Assembly: GCF_963966145.1 (NCBI RefSeq)
Contig: NC_091050.1
Coordinates: 22,320,001-22,384,000, forward strand
Source: Tenebrio molitor
Taxonomy: Eukaryota > Arthropoda > Insecta > Coleoptera > Tenebrionidae
Reading direction: 5' to 3'
Length of the DNA: 64,000 nucleotides
Below are positions 1-10,327 of the stretch, piece by piece; position 1 is the first letter of the stretch, and each line of letters begins with the position of its first letter. The translations under genes and the position numbers were made by a program. The notes under the pieces are model-generated. The model saw only the letters and a program-made list of their open reading frames with translations. It was not told where the DNA came from and made no database searches.

Positions 1-89
1 TATAGACAACTTTATTACTGTTTCCTTAGACTGGTAAATGTTGTTTGTACAGATTCCAGAAGCGCGTTCATAAATACTCTGGGTAGGTA

Positions 90-188
90 CGGGATCATTA
101 TAAATGTTTGTAACAACTAGTGGGCGTAGCGGCGCACCTAAAGCATAGCGCACAGCCACCTACGATGGGACAATCATTTATAATGACT
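90..188. mobile_element. Short MITE-like inverted repeat
   Basis: The ends GGATCATTATAAATG and CATTTATAATGACTAG are imperfect inverted repeats about 100 bases apart, next to a TA. The terminal sequence resembles that of the larger element at 11896-12125, so this may be a short derivative of that family. It has no coding capacity. Confidence 0.45.
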
Positions 189-795
189 AGAGACTGGAAA
201 ATATGCATTAAAAAATGTCCAATATATGCATGCAATATGCACTATAGTATTGCTTTTTATCTGCTCGGCCCACTAAAATTGACCAATCAGCATCAAAGCC
301 AGATTCAATCTGTATAATTTTTCATCACATTTGCCACGTAAAAAAGTTAAGGTTAGAATTTTCACTGTCAAGTCCACAATTATTGTTTTAGGGTTTAAAA
401 AATAAAATGTCATTAAGACAATTCGAATGTCAGAAATTTTTACTGTGTAAATCAGATCGTCTTAACAACCCATTTGATTGGTAACTAAGAAATTGAAATG
501 GGCGGGGCAGATAAAATGTTACGTTGTCCTTAGTATAAAAAGTAGCCAAAATCCGTTCGACATATCCGACAATTCTTAAAGGTATTCCTTGTGCAACCAC
601 ACTTATATCCTCTTCTTCTCTTTCCTGTATTGAATCCGGTGATAACAAATTTACAGCGGAAAAAGTTTTTTTGCAGAATAAATTGCCCCAGAAATAATTA
701 ATTTTCTTTTTCTTTCGTCAAATTGCATTTTTAATCTGTTGACCTTCATTTACGCAGGTGGTTAAATAAATGACAATTAAATGTGAGTTGATAAT
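189..795. other. AT-rich intergenic DNA, nothing recognised
   Basis: No open frame longer than about 70 codons, no family motif and no clear inverted repeat was seen. Confidence 0.4.
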
Positions 796-1559
796 CAGGG
801 TTATTACGGTGACTCTTGGATATTGTTTATTAACGGATAAACAGAAAATAACTAAGAAAATTCGGAAGTCTGTTTATGGTGGCATATTGGTTATCTGTCC
901 TTGATTTGTTATGTTGGAAGTTTTCAGATTATTGGAAAATAACCAATTTTACGTGTTTTGGATATTACTGTGACAAAAGAGGTTACGACATCCAATGTTT
1001 GATATTGGAAAATTTAAGAACGATCTGGGGTGGTCTTATTACTGTTGGATATTGGTTATTTCGTATTGTAGGTATACCTAAAAGTGAAAATGGATGTAAA
1101 TTTGTTATGTCTGACTTGGTCTGACGTAAAACATGAAAAGTTTTGACATTTTGCTGGTTTTGGTAACATCAAAATTGACAACAAGAAGGATGAATTAAAG
1201 TGTAGAAAACTTGATGTATAGATACTAGATTTTTTTGCAATCGACTGTAATTGTTGTTTCTTGGCACAGACTATGCCTTTCTATTTCATCCAGGGGGAGC
1301 AACTAATAGTAGTTTTTCTACTTTGCGTTCGTACTGATGCTATTACGATACTGTTTTGCGTATCGTAATAGGAAAAGGCGTGATATAATAATAATACTAA
1401 AAATAGTGAAATTTAATTTTTTAATTTTGACGGATACTGTGGTGTCGCGGCAGACCGCAGACGTGACCTTGGGTCACTTCAACTTTAACGGTTTTAAATT
1501 TTAATTTTTTTTTTCATTAAAAAAGTGGCAAAGTAGAAAAAATACTGTATGACATCTCG

Positions 1560-1690
1560 TTTGTAAGGCATTTTATCGCACTTACTCCTTTAGGGCACTC
1601 CTCGCTACGCTCGTCGTGCATTTTATTGCACGCACGCTAAAACCGTGCGTGCGATAAAATGCTTCTTATAAGACTCGTATCATAATATAC
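1560..1690. repeat. CpG-rich fold-back
   Basis: CATTTTATCGCAC and GTGCGATAAAATGC-type arms enclose a core rich in CGCTACGCTCGTCGTG. It resembles in style the other CpG-rich fold-backs of this window but has its own arm sequence. Confidence 0.55.
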
Positions 1691-1692
1691 TA

Positions 1693-1920
1693 TTATTTGA
1701 CGAGTTTGAGTGTAAATTGGATTTTTTTGGCACTCGTGGACTTTTAAAACGCTCGCTTCACTCGCATTTTAAACTGGCCCACTCGTGCCAAAAAAACCCA
1801 ATTGATACACGAACGAGTTGAATACAAGGTTTTTTTGTTCGACGAGCCCCTCAAAGGCTCCAAATCGCTTAAAAATCTTTAAAATTAGTTTGACGTTTCG
1901 TTTTGACAAGTGGTGACATT
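1693..1920 (+). repeat. Dispersed CGAG fold-back repeat, copy 1
   Basis: The first half is a hairpin: ACGAGTTTGAGTGTAAATTG, then GGCACTCGTGG and an AAACGCTCGCTTCACTCGC core, then the complementary arm ending near GATACACGAACGAGTTG. The second half contains TTGTTCGACGAGCCCCTCAA and CTTTAAAATTAGTTTGACG. Other copies lie at 16685-16886, 22110-22297, 25137-25460 and, inverted, 37460-37640. Confidence 0.75.
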
Positions 1921-2543
1921 TATCAAATGTTAGACAAATGGTTAACGAAAAAGATAAAATAAAACTTCTGAAAACATGAGTGGAAGCTTCAGTTACAAGT
2001 TATAACCACGATGATGAGACATTTTGCCGAAACTCCAACAAACAAAGTTGCGTGTAGTAAATCTATTTACCATTTTCGTCCTTCTCGTTTGAAAAATGAG
2101 ATTCTATTTTCATAAATACGGCATTCTTCAGTAAAAACATTTTATAAATAAAATGTGGCAAATGTCACTATTGACAAGTGACAGTTTATTAAGTTAAGCT
2201 GCATGTTTTCAGAAATTTTGCTTTTCATAGTCGCCCTGTTTTTTCTGATCAAATTGTAGTTTTTGGAAGACTTTTTTATTCTAGCATGACATTGACATGT
2301 CATTCATGTCAAATAAAATCGTAAATCCCTAAAAATATTGCCTGATTCTTTAGGTTGGAGACACTGGAGAAGGCAACTTCTTATCGTGTTTCTATCCAAC
2401 ATCTGAAATTTACCAAGGTCACTTAAGCGTTACCAATGTGGACACCATAATAGGGAATATTTTAATTATTGAAATATTTCAATATCCAATGTTGCTTTCC
2501 TTTCAATATTGGTAAATAACCAATGGTCACCATAATAAGCCTG

Positions 2544-3844
2544 AATGTTGACATTTACAAAAACAAAGAACGCGCGTTTACCCAATTCCGTTCATAATGC
2601 CGGAGTGACACTGCAGTCACGTGATATTCCCCACCTTCGCCCATAATGGGTGGTATTTAACTGTTTACCAAATTTACCAAATTTATTCATACAAAAAAAT
2701 ACTTTCGTTTCCCAAAAATACTAAATGCTCACCAAAATTAAGACCATACATAATCCTAGAGCGATAACCAGATATTGACATCCTGCTAGTTTCTTATATT
2801 ATTTGCTACTAAAAATAACTTTTGTTGCCTAAAAATGCTATGTGAAAGTTGCAGGTAGAATTTCGAAAACTCGCTGTACTTATATACCTGCCCCTTTTCG
2901 AGAACGACCTACCATAAATCTTTATTATCGTTATCATGTTATTAAATAATTTTACTTAATAAAGTCAGGATTCACATTTATTTTGTCCGGACTATAAATC
3001 CAGTGAACAAAAAACAGTCATTTTGACAACCGATTTAGGTCATAAAATGTCAACATTTTTTATCAGTTTTCGAAAAAGTAGTTTTTTTGAGCAAGTGCTT
3101 AATATAAATGGATAGCGTGAATATTTATATTTGCAGTAAAGGCGCGTAACGTGAGCGTTCCACATTTGGTGAACATTTAGTAAAATCTGTAAACATATAG
3201 CATTTACGTAGAAGGCAAGCAACAGTATACTCAATTTCATATAAATGTGCATCTAAGCAAGCCATGAAAATCTGATTTTCTGTTGGTATTAAAGCTAAAG
3301 CTAGTGACTTTGACTTTCAAAGTTGCTTGCTCTGCGCGAACCCGATTTGACTAATTTTTCAGTTTTTGTCCATTTTAACATTGCTGATTTCAAAAGCAAT
3401 GTTACGTCTTTTTACTGATTAAATTAAAGTAATTCTTATTTGTTTTTGTCTTTGTATTTTTACCAAGTAAAGATTTATTGGACATGACCTTCATAAATGT
3501 GACTTTTGTAATGTAACTAAATTAAAGGTGCTTTTACAAATGCACAGCTCACTTGATGAACATTTATATGAAATCAATTATAAAACAATACTTACGAAAC
3601 ATTGCTATTTTGGTGACACTGTTCTCATTTTCCAAAGTATCATTATTTGGTGTCCACTAAGAATTTTTGATGTTAATTTAATTTTTTGGAGGACAACGCT
3701 AGGGGTGTATAATTTAATTTGGTGAACATTATATTAATACCCCCCATAATTGATGAACGCCCTCCAGATGTTGAATGTTGTTCTATAGTTTTTGCTCTAG
3801 ACTATTAAATACATATAACTGCCTAAACTGAATTAAAAATGAAA
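2544..3844. other. Intergenic DNA, nothing recognised
   Basis: AT-rich. Frames of up to 70 codons are present (for example 3040-3252 on the minus strand) without family motifs or codon structure. Confidence 0.4.
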
Positions 3845-3846
3845 TA

Positions 3847-4045
3847 AAGTCCATTCACGTTGGATTTTCCTCTCAAGGTCAAATAATTAAATTTTTTGGC
3901 TGTGTAATTATGTTTTGTAAATAGTGACATGCCGGTAAACATCATACAGGTTGGATTGAGCATTGCTAAATCGCATTATGTTGGTTAGCTGCATGAAATT
4001 ATTTGACCTTGAGAGGAAAATCCATAATCCAATGTGAATGGACTT
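3847..4045. mobile_element. MITE of about 199 bp, TA target
   Basis: The ends AAGTCCATTCACGTTGGATT and AATCCAATGTGAATGGACTT are inverted repeats, and the similarity continues inward through CCTCTCAAGGTCAAATAATT and its complement. TA flanks both ends (3845-3846 and 4046-4047). The AAGTCCATTC terminus is shared with elements at 22302 and 26240. Confidence 0.8.
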
Positions 4046-4047
4046 TA

Positions 4048-5212
4048 CATTACCGCGGTGACTCTTTCTTAATAATATCGTTTATAATTATAAAAACTTA
4101 AATGTGTCTGGTAAATTTTTATGATTAGGATTAGGTACTTACTTACCGGTGGAATGTAATGCCTTCTTGTTGCTTATGTTTTATTCTGCAACTTTTTACG
4201 TAGCAAGTTCTTGTCATCTTGGTATATTTGTATAGTTTGTATTGTATTGCACTATTTTAAAGATTTCTGAATAGTAAACACAGATTCCCAACCTATAAAA
4301 TGTGGCGACCGAAAGAACTGTTCATTTGTTATTGTTATCTTGATGTAGGTATATGCAACACAATATGCACATTTTTGCCCTTACCAACATGGCGCCTTCA
4401 ATACGTAGTCATATTAGTGGTTACATCACATCTCAATGTAGGCAATGCAACGTCTATATAGGATATAGTAGACGTCTGTGTTGGCAGGGCTTCTAATTGG
4501 GCCATTGGGCGTCAAGCCTGTTAGCCGTCAACAATAATAATAATAAAATTCATAAATATAAATCGTCGTCCATGCCGATAATAACAAGTCGTGCAACATG
4601 GTGCCAACGTGCCATTCGATGATCGATGTGAACTGTGAAATGGCCACCAGAGGCACTTGGATCAGTTGGATCGCGAATGAATGGAAACTGTAATAACTAC
4701 GGAAGGTTTACAACTAGAATAAATGTCAACCGTTAATTCGTCATTGATTATCAAAATAACATAAATATAATAAGAACTTCAATCATAATCGGTGCAAATC
4801 ATTTTGTAATATTAATTTATGTTCGCGAGAAACAGCTAGACCTAGATAAAGAAGAGAATAGATTGGCCACTCTCTCAGGTTCAACTGGTAACAAGTTTCA
4901 GCGCCATCTATAGTGGCCGAAAAAAAGTTTTACCGATCTCAACAATCAATGACACAGAATTACTTCGGAAAAGATATTTCAATTTACCTACTTTTTTTGT
5001 TATAATTTTCAGATTGTAGTGCAAGTATAATAAAAAATAGCGTATAATACACGTTTTAAGAGTCTTTAAAGCACTTGCTTAAAGGCTTCCTTATAAACAA
5101 TATTGTAAAACAATACTCTTAAAAAAATAAAATAAATACAAATTTCAATATTTTTTTCAAAGATAATTGGATTCATCTCTTACTTTGAGTGGGAGTGGTA
5201 AACAAAGAAGTC
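4048..5212. other. Intergenic DNA, nothing recognised
   Basis: No coding signal was found. A donor-like CCACCG/GTAAGTAAG reads on the minus strand at about 4146, but no open exon could be joined to it. Confidence 0.35.
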
Positions 5213-5214
5213 CT

Positions 5215-5457
5215 CACCATCTTGGTCTGTGGTAAGTAAAGAGCGATCATATTTATTTGTAATCGAGTCATCCATGGATTTGAATCTGTATGTCTTTTAG
5301 ATTGATATGCCCAGATCTAACCTGTGTTTTAAACTGTGTTTTTTGTTCAAGAAAACACATACGATTTCGGATTCATGGATAACTCGATTACAAATTAATT
5401 TGATCGCTCGATACGTCTTTTCTGGTTTTTCCACAGACCAGGATTCAGGAGAATGCC
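5215..5457. mobile_element. Hairpin MITE beside the copia insertion
   Basis: CTTGGTCTGTGG on the left pairs with CCACAGACCAGG on the right. Inner arms GAGCGATCA...TTGTAATCGAGT...CCATGGAT pair with the complementary sequence at about 5375-5410. The two halves have drifted, so this is an old insertion. Confidence 0.6.
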
Positions 5458-5473
5458 CAATGATGGTAGGAGA

Positions 5474-5692
5474 TGTTGGGATTTTCTAATAAGGCCGACT
5501 GTTTTGATTTAAAAGCTAAAACTGTTTATTCAAACGTGAACGTGTTGTTTTACAATCTACAAGTTTCAAGTTAGTGTCTATGGCGTATATCAGGTTTTTC
5601 CTTAGTTACATCTACTCGTTGGTTTTAGTACCAACCTAAACAAAATAAAAGTACTGTTATTAAATAATTATAAAATGAGAAATACATCAACA
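5474..5692 (-). repeat. copia 3' LTR
   Basis: 219 bp, TGTTGGG...ATCAACA on the plus strand. It matches the other LTR at 218 of 219 positions by eye. Confidence 0.97.
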
Positions 5693-8600
5693 CTCTCCCT
5701 TATTTAATAACTTACAGATTCCCATGTCGTTACACAAATCTCTAAATCGGGTTGAAAACAATGGTTTTGTTAATATGTCCGCGAGCTGTTTTTCAGAATC
5801 TACTTTTGAAACCATAATCTCTCCAGCAGTTACTAATTCGCGAACAAAAAAATGTCTGATACGAATATGCTTCGTTCTTCGATGGAACTCGGGATTCTGG
5901 GCAAGTCGAATAGCAGCTTCATTGTCGATTTGTAATGTAGGTGTTGCTTTCAATTGGTCCAGTTCAGTTAAAATCCTCTTGATCCAGATGATCTCCCTGG
6001 CAGCTTCGCTGGCAGCTACAACTTCAGCTTCAGTTGTGGATATGGCAACGGAAGATTGTCTTTGGCTCATCCAGGAAATAGGGGCCCCAGAGTGGAGGCA
6101 CAGTACACCAGAGGTCGAGCGCCCCGTGCTAAGGTCACCACCATGATCTGCATCGCTGTAGCATTCAAAAACCCCCTTTGCTTGGTTGTTCTTGTAAAGA
6201 AGCCCACAGTTCGTTGTACCTCTCAGGTACCGCAAAATCCTCTTGACCCTAACTACGTCTCGATCTGTTGGATTCTCAAGATTTCTGGATACCACGCTGA
6301 GTGCGTACACAATATCCGGACGTGTCCCACACATGAGGAACATCAATGCTCCCACGGCTTGTCTGTATGGAAACTCGGAGTTTCGAGAGCTTTCTTCTGT
6401 GTCGTTGTCCTTGACGATTGGAGTAGTCACTGCCTTGCAGTTACTCATGTTGAATCGTTCTAACAGTTTTTCGGTGTAGTGGGTTTGACTCACCCTCACC
6501 GAGCCGTCTTCTTCTCGATTGATTTCCAGTCCCAGGAAAAACGACGCAGGTTTAGCAGTTATTTTGAACTTTCGTCCTAAGTCATCGATAAATTGTTGAA
6601 GTTCCTGTTCGTCATTGGCTGCAATTAAACCATCATCAACATAAAGGACGAAGAACATTTTTGTGGAGCCTGTTTGCCTAACAAAAAGACAAGGATCCGC
6701 TTCGCTCCTTCGAAAACCCAATTTAATGATGTAATTGCTAAACTTCTCATTCCAGCAACGAGGGGCTTGTTTCAGCCCATACAAGCTTTTCTTTAGTCGA
6801 CATACTCTCCCAGATCCATCACCGTGTCCTTCAGGTTGTTGCATGTATATGATTTCCTTCAAGTCACCATAGAGAAAAGCCGTTGAAACGTCAATCTGTG
6901 CAAGTTTGATACCTTCATTTGCGGCAACACTGAGTAACGTTCGAATAGTAGACTTCCTGGCTACTGGACTGAAAGTTTCGTCATAGTCAATTCCTCTTTG
7001 CTGTGAATAGCCCTTGATGACCAGTCTCGCCTTGAACTTATCGATTGATCCATCGGCGTTGGTTTTCACTTTGTAGACCCATTTGTTTGAAATAGCCCTT
7101 TTTCCTTGAGGTAAGTCCACTAGCTCCCAAGTCTCGTTTTCTTGAAGAGCCTTCATTTCACGGTCCATGGCTTCTTTCCAGTAATCCTTTTGATCCGACT
7201 TCATGGCCTCGCCGTAAGTTTCTGGTTCCTCAAGTGACGTTGCAAGATGCATCACGTAGTCTTGCAGTTTCTCTGGCGCTTTCAGAGTCGATCTGTTCCG
7301 TAGACATCGTGTGGTCCTGTCGGCGTTGTGCTCGCAATCTGACTCGGAAGTTCCAGAAATTGACGTATCTTCGGTTTCCTGCTCCTCTTCATCGTCATCG
7401 GTGAGTTCATCATCGCGATCAGCTTGAATTTCCTGTTTAGACGTTGAATCATCTTCTGGAACAATCACACTTTTCGTGTGCTCAAGCGTTTTCTCTTCAA
7501 ATACGACATCTCGTGATCTAATGAGTTTGCATTCCTCTTTGTCGAAGATCCTGTATCCGTCATCATGATCGTAGCCAATGAGAATACCTTTAGTGGCTTT
7601 TGGGTCCATCTTTTTTCTGGTTTGCTTCGGAACATGAACATAGCAAGTGGAGCCTATTACACGTAAGTGTTTCAGTCCCGGTTTCTTACCGTACCACAGT
7701 TCATATGGAGATGTTCCTGGCACGTTTGAAGGTCCCGTGCGATTCAAGATGTAGTTCGCTGAACGAACTATTTCAGCCCAGAGTGTCTGCGGAATGTTTC
7801 CGTGGGCATGCATAATTGCCCTTGCTGTTTCGACGACTGTGCGATTCTCTCTTTCGCTACAGCCGTTTTGTTGTGGGGTGTATGGCATCGTTAGACGTTG
7901 AATAATACCTTCCTTTTGAAGCATACTTCTAACGTCCCTGTTGTCAAACTCCTTCCCATTGTCACTCAGAAGTTCTTTGATCACATGTCCAACAGTTTTT
8001 GTTTCAGCTAAAAACTGACTCAGCTTCTCTGCAACTTCTGATTTTTCTTTCAAGAAATAAATCGTCCTGAATTTTGTGTAATCGTCCTTGAAGAGCACAA
8101 AATATTTAAATCCTGACATCGATTCCTGAAATGGTCCGCATACATCTGTGTGAACTCGCTCTCCTGCTTTTGTTGTCTTCGTTCTAGTGCCAAATGGTAG
8201 GCGATGAGCTTTTCCGTACATACAGCCTTCACACAGTTCACTGTCCATTTCCACTTTGATGTTCAGCTCCTTGCTCAGTAGCGACTTCACATGGCGCTTA
8301 TTCTGATGTCCGAATCTCTCATGATATAGCTGCAAGAGATTATTTGTACCTGTGACATTGACTTCATCGAGTGAGCTGGTTTTCGTACTTCTCACGGCCA
8401 ACTTATAAAGTCCTCCAAATCGATCACGAACTCCTATCAGCTGGACTAATCCGTCGACTTTGAAATTGCAAGTTTCTGTGGTTGAGATGAACTCGCTATT
8501 TTGACGTTTATCTTGTGCTGCAAGAACGGAGAACAAATTCTTCTGAATACTTGGAACGCACCAAACATCTGTCAGAGTGATTTTGTTCCATCTTCCTCCA

Positions 8601-9232
8601 ACTGCTGCTTCAATCTCCACTGTACCTTTTCCAATGGCTTCAATTTTCTCACCATTCGCTGTGGTTACTGAATGTGTTGTTGAAAATGGTTCAAGTGTTC
8701 TGAACGAATTTTTGTCATTTGTGATATGACTTGTCGCGCCATTATCTACATACCAGTCTTTATTACTGCTTTCAGAATTCATCACAGTTGATGTAATAGA
8801 AACGAGTGTCATGTTCGTACCTGGTTCCGGATTGCTCGATTTCGGTGGCCTGCCATCAGCTATCCACTTTCTACACACTTTCACGGTGTGATTTGGCTTC
8901 TTACAATAATGACAAATCAGCTTCTTTTTCTTCTTGGAATCGACTACATTCGCTTGCTGCGATGCCTGCTTCGACGAGTTCACAACCAGAGCTTTCTGAT
9001 CAGAAGATTCGTCCTCCTTGGTCCCTAAGGCTCGTTCATATGCACACAATTGATTTGTCAGATTATCGACTGTTCTGTCACTTTTTGACATTAACATCCA
9101 GCTAGACTTGAATGAAAAATAGTCATCTGGTAGTGTTCCCAGAATTTTACAGATCAGAAATAAGTCTGGTAGTTCCAGGTTCGCTTCATCTTTCATCATC
9201 TCCTGCTTCAACTCGCTCCATAGTGTTTTCAA
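5687..9232 (-). CDS. gag-pol: copia gag (C-terminal part)-pol polyprotein
   Basis: An open frame of 1,181 codons. In order it shows a gag C-terminal part (1-100), a CX2CX4HX4C zinc knuckle (107-120, CHYCKKPNHTVKVC), an aspartic protease with the site YVDNGATSH (161-169), an integrase with the HHCC zinc site (YHERFGH...CEGC) and the catalytic signatures HTDVCGPF, SDNGKEFDN and QQNGCSERENRT, an RT with QIDVSTAFLYGD and the catalytic LYVDDG, SLYGLKQAPRCW, and an RNase H with YSDADHGGD, STTEAEVVAASE and RTKHIRIRHFF near the end. The order and motifs are those of Ty1/copia elements. The initial ATG is not the native start: the N-terminal part of gag lies upstream in another frame (9229-9651). All catalytic motifs look intact, so only the frame break prevents full-length expression. 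Confidence 0.95.
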   Translation of the reverse strand: MKTLWSELKQEMMKDEANLELPDLFLICKILGTLPDDYFSFKSSWMLMSKSDRTVDNLTNQLCAYERALGTKEDESSDQKALVVNSSKQASQQANVVDSKKKKKLICHYCKKPNHTVKVCRKWIADGRPPKSSNPEPGTNMTLVSITSTVMNSESSNKDWYVDNGATSHITNDKNSFRTLEPFSTTHSVTTANGEKIEAIGKGTVEIEAAVGGRWNKITLTDVWCVPSIQKNLFSVLAAQDKRQNSEFISTTETCNFKVDGLVQLIGVRDRFGGLYKLAVRSTKTSSLDEVNVTGTNNLLQLYHERFGHQNKRHVKSLLSKELNIKVEMDSELCEGCMYGKAHRLPFGTRTKTTKAGERVHTDVCGPFQESMSGFKYFVLFKDDYTKFRTIYFLKEKSEVAEKLSQFLAETKTVGHVIKELLSDNGKEFDNRDVRSMLQKEGIIQRLTMPYTPQQNGCSERENRTVVETARAIMHAHGNIPQTLWAEIVRSANYILNRTGPSNVPGTSPYELWYGKKPGLKHLRVIGSTCYVHVPKQTRKKMDPKATKGILIGYDHDDGYRIFDKEECKLIRSRDVVFEEKTLEHTKSVIVPEDDSTSKQEIQADRDDELTDDDEEEQETEDTSISGTSESDCEHNADRTTRCLRNRSTLKAPEKLQDYVMHLATSLEEPETYGEAMKSDQKDYWKEAMDREMKALQENETWELVDLPQGKRAISNKWVYKVKTNADGSIDKFKARLVIKGYSQQRGIDYDETFSPVARKSTIRTLLSVAANEGIKLAQIDVSTAFLYGDLKEIIYMQQPEGHGDGSGRVCRLKKSLYGLKQAPRCWNEKFSNYIIKLGFRRSEADPCLFVRQTGSTKMFFVLYVDDGLIAANDEQELQQFIDDLGRKFKITAKPASFFLGLEINREEDGSVRVSQTHYTEKLLERFNMSNCKAVTTPIVKDNDTEESSRNSEFPYRQAVGALMFLMCGTRPDIVYALSVVSRNLENPTDRDVVRVKRILRYLRGTTNCGLLYKNNQAKGVFECYSDADHGGDLSTGRSTSGVLCLHSGAPISWMSQRQSSVAISTTEAEVVAASEAAREIIWIKRILTELDQLKATPTLQIDNEAAIRLAQNPEFHRRTKHIRIRHFFVRELVTAGEIMVSKVDSEKQLADILTKPLFSTRFRDLCNDMGICKLLNKGEC
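5693..5701 (-). other. copia polypurine tract
   Basis: Read on the minus strand, AAGGGAGAG directly precedes the 3' LTR. This is the usual site of plus-strand DNA priming in LTR elements. It partly overlaps the end of the pol frame. Confidence 0.85.
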
Positions 9233-9651
9233 TTTTGAAATATGTGGTCGATGTCAACTTCAGGATTCCTCTTAAATCCAAAGAATTGTAAGCAGAGGTT
9301 GTAGACTTTGTCCTCAGAAACGCCGTCAAACAACTTGTGAAGTTCCAGCCATACTTCTCGCGACGTCGTGAATCGCATTATCTTCTGCAACGTTTCATCT
9401 GACATGTTCGTGGTTAAGATAATCAAGGCATTGCTGTCTGCTTTATTGAATACTTCTAATGCACTTTTGTACGTCGCTGTTTGGGCAGCGGTAGCATCTT
9501 CTTGTAGTGTATTAGGTGCCACTAACCTGCCTTGGACAACATCCATTGCTCCGGAGACTCCTCGTAGACAGACGGAAATTTTGTATTTCCACGTAGTCCA
9601 ATTTGCTTTCCCTTCCAATAGTCCAACGTTAATTATTCTTGACGAATCCAT
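9229..9651 (-). CDS. gag: copia gag N-terminal part, cut off by a frameshift
   Basis: 140 codons starting MDSSRIINVGLLEGKANWTT, with the WTTWKYKI pattern typical of the start of copia gag, and ending EVDIDHIFQN then TGA. The polyprotein continues in the -1 frame from about 9235, where a short A run (CAAAATTG on the coding strand) is one base out of register. No classical slippery heptamer is visible, and copia elements normally use one continuous frame, so a one-base deletion or an assembly error is more likely than programmed frameshifting. The start ATG lies about 130 bases inside the 5' LTR boundary. Confidence 0.9.
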   Translation of the reverse strand: MDSSRIINVGLLEGKANWTTWKYKISVCLRGVSGAMDVVQGRLVAPNTLQEDATAAQTATYKSALEVFNKADSNALIILTTNMSDETLQKIMRFTTSREVWLELHKLFDGVSEDKVYNLCLQFFGFKRNPEVDIDHIFQN

Positions 9652-9774
9652 TGTTTCTTCTTTGGTTCACCTCGTGGATTCCTTAACCTCAAAATTGGAC
9701 TTGCGGAGATTACTTCAACCAGTACGCCAAATTATATTTTCCCGTTAGTGCACTTTCTTTTTAATACGCACTGT

Positions 9775-9785
9775 AGCCCATAACC
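9775..9785 (-). other. copia primer-binding site, half-tRNA type
   Basis: The minus strand reads GGTTATGGGCT immediately after the 5' LTR. Drosophila copia and relatives prime from an internal fragment of initiator methionine tRNA with a GGTTATGGGC-type site. The match is seen in the sequence; the primer identity is by analogy. Confidence 0.85.
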
Positions 9786-10004
9786 TGTTGGGATTTTCTA
9801 ATAAGGCCGACTGTTTTGATTTAAAAGCTAAAACTGTTTATTCAAACGTGAACGTGTTGTTTTACAATCTACAAGTTTCAAGTTAGTGTCTATGGCGTAT
9901 ATCAGGTTTTTCCTTAGTTACATCTACTCGTTGGTTTTAGTACTAACCTAAACAAAATAAAAGTACTGTTATTAAATAATTATAAAATGAGAAATACATC
10001 AACA
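9786..10004 (-). repeat. copia 5' LTR
   Basis: 219 bp, the same sequence as 5474-5692 except one base. It should hold the element's promoter and start site. Confidence 0.97.
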
Positions 10005-10083
10005 GGAGAGAAAGCTCGAAGCGCATCTAAATTAAAATAAGTATCAATTAGGTATTTGAACTATCACATAAAAACAGACCTAC

Positions 10084-10160
10084 CTGATATTTTTTCAGGA
10101 GTAACATATTTATATTCTTTCTGAGGGAGACTGAAGCAGTCTTCTTGTCTTGGAAGATTC
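10084..10160 (-). CDS. Candidate host exon 2, unidentified gene
   Basis: On the minus strand an open exon is bounded by an acceptor (TTTGTTTCTCAGGCTTTAAG, two AG choices, at 10161 or 10169) and a strong donor CAG/GTAGGT. It encodes NLPRQEDCFSLPQKEYKYVT followed by PEKIS, which has the composition of real protein and not of low-complexity AT-rich DNA. With the inner AG it continues in frame from the exon at 10269-10327. It ends in phase 1. No downstream exon was found; a young copia element begins 80 bases further on, so the rest of the gene, if real, lies beyond it. I do not recognise the protein. Confidence 0.45.
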
Positions 10161-10268
10161 CTTAAAGCCTGAGAAACAAACATAATATAAATAATTAAAT
10201 ATAAATTTTGATTTTTCGCAAACATTGATTTATTATCAAAGTTTAAAATTTTAATTTTTACAGCCTAC

Positions 10269-10327
10269 CTGCGATTTTCACATCCGGGAAGGGAATAACC
10301 GTTAACCGATGCTGTTGCGTCACCCAT
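10269..10327 (-). CDS. Candidate first coding exon of the unidentified gene
   Basis: An ATG at 10327 (minus strand) opens MGDATASVNGYSLPGCENR and stops at a good donor GCAG/GTAGGC. Joining it to the exon at 10084-10160 keeps the frame open. It sits at the edge of a GC-rich island that contrasts with the AT-rich surroundings, as expected for a gene 5' end. Identity and expression are not established. Confidence 0.45.

Larger units (their letters stand above)
796..2543. mobile_element. Possible 1.75-kb TIR element with internal terminal-motif repeats
   Basis: The left end CAGGGTTATTACGGTGACTC and the right end, read as its complement CAGGCTTATTATGGTGACCA, form inverted repeats of about 30 bases. 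Variants of the motif (TTATTACTGTTGGATATTGG near 1037, GGACACCATAATAGGG near 2432, GGTGGCATATTGGTTA near 879) recur inside, like subterminal transposase sites. No transposase was recognised. The interior carries a CpG-rich fold-back (about 1560-1690) and a copy of the dispersed CGAG-type repeat (about 1693-1920). Confidence 0.45.
5469..10009 (-). mobile_element. Young Ty1/copia LTR retrotransposon
   Basis: The provirus is 4,531 bp (5474-10004) and transcribed on the minus strand. It has two 219-bp LTRs, a five-base target duplication GGAGA (5469-5473 and 10005-10009), a primer-binding site after the 5' LTR and a purine-rich tract before the 3' LTR. The LTRs differ at one position only (ACCAACC against ACTAACC near 5632 and 9944), which indicates a very recent insertion. 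Domain order is gag, zinc knuckle, protease, integrase, RT, RNase H, the copia arrangement. The coding frame is broken once near 9235-9240. The element lies just downstream of the candidate host exons at 10084-10327 and may occupy an intron of that gene in the same orientation. Confidence 0.97.

Noticed and set aside
4140..4190. Further exon of the unidentified gene, from the donor CCACCG/GTAAGTAAG
   Set aside because: Joining it in phase to the exon at 10084 gives a stop with the best acceptor; other acceptors are weak.
9229..9245. Programmed -1 frameshift between gag and pol
   Set aside because: No X XXY YYZ heptamer and copia elements use one frame; a deletion or an assembly error is simpler.
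5724..9748. Plus-strand open frames of 70-140 codons over the copia element
   Set aside because: They are antisense to the gag-pol frame, have no family motifs, and follow from its codon composition.
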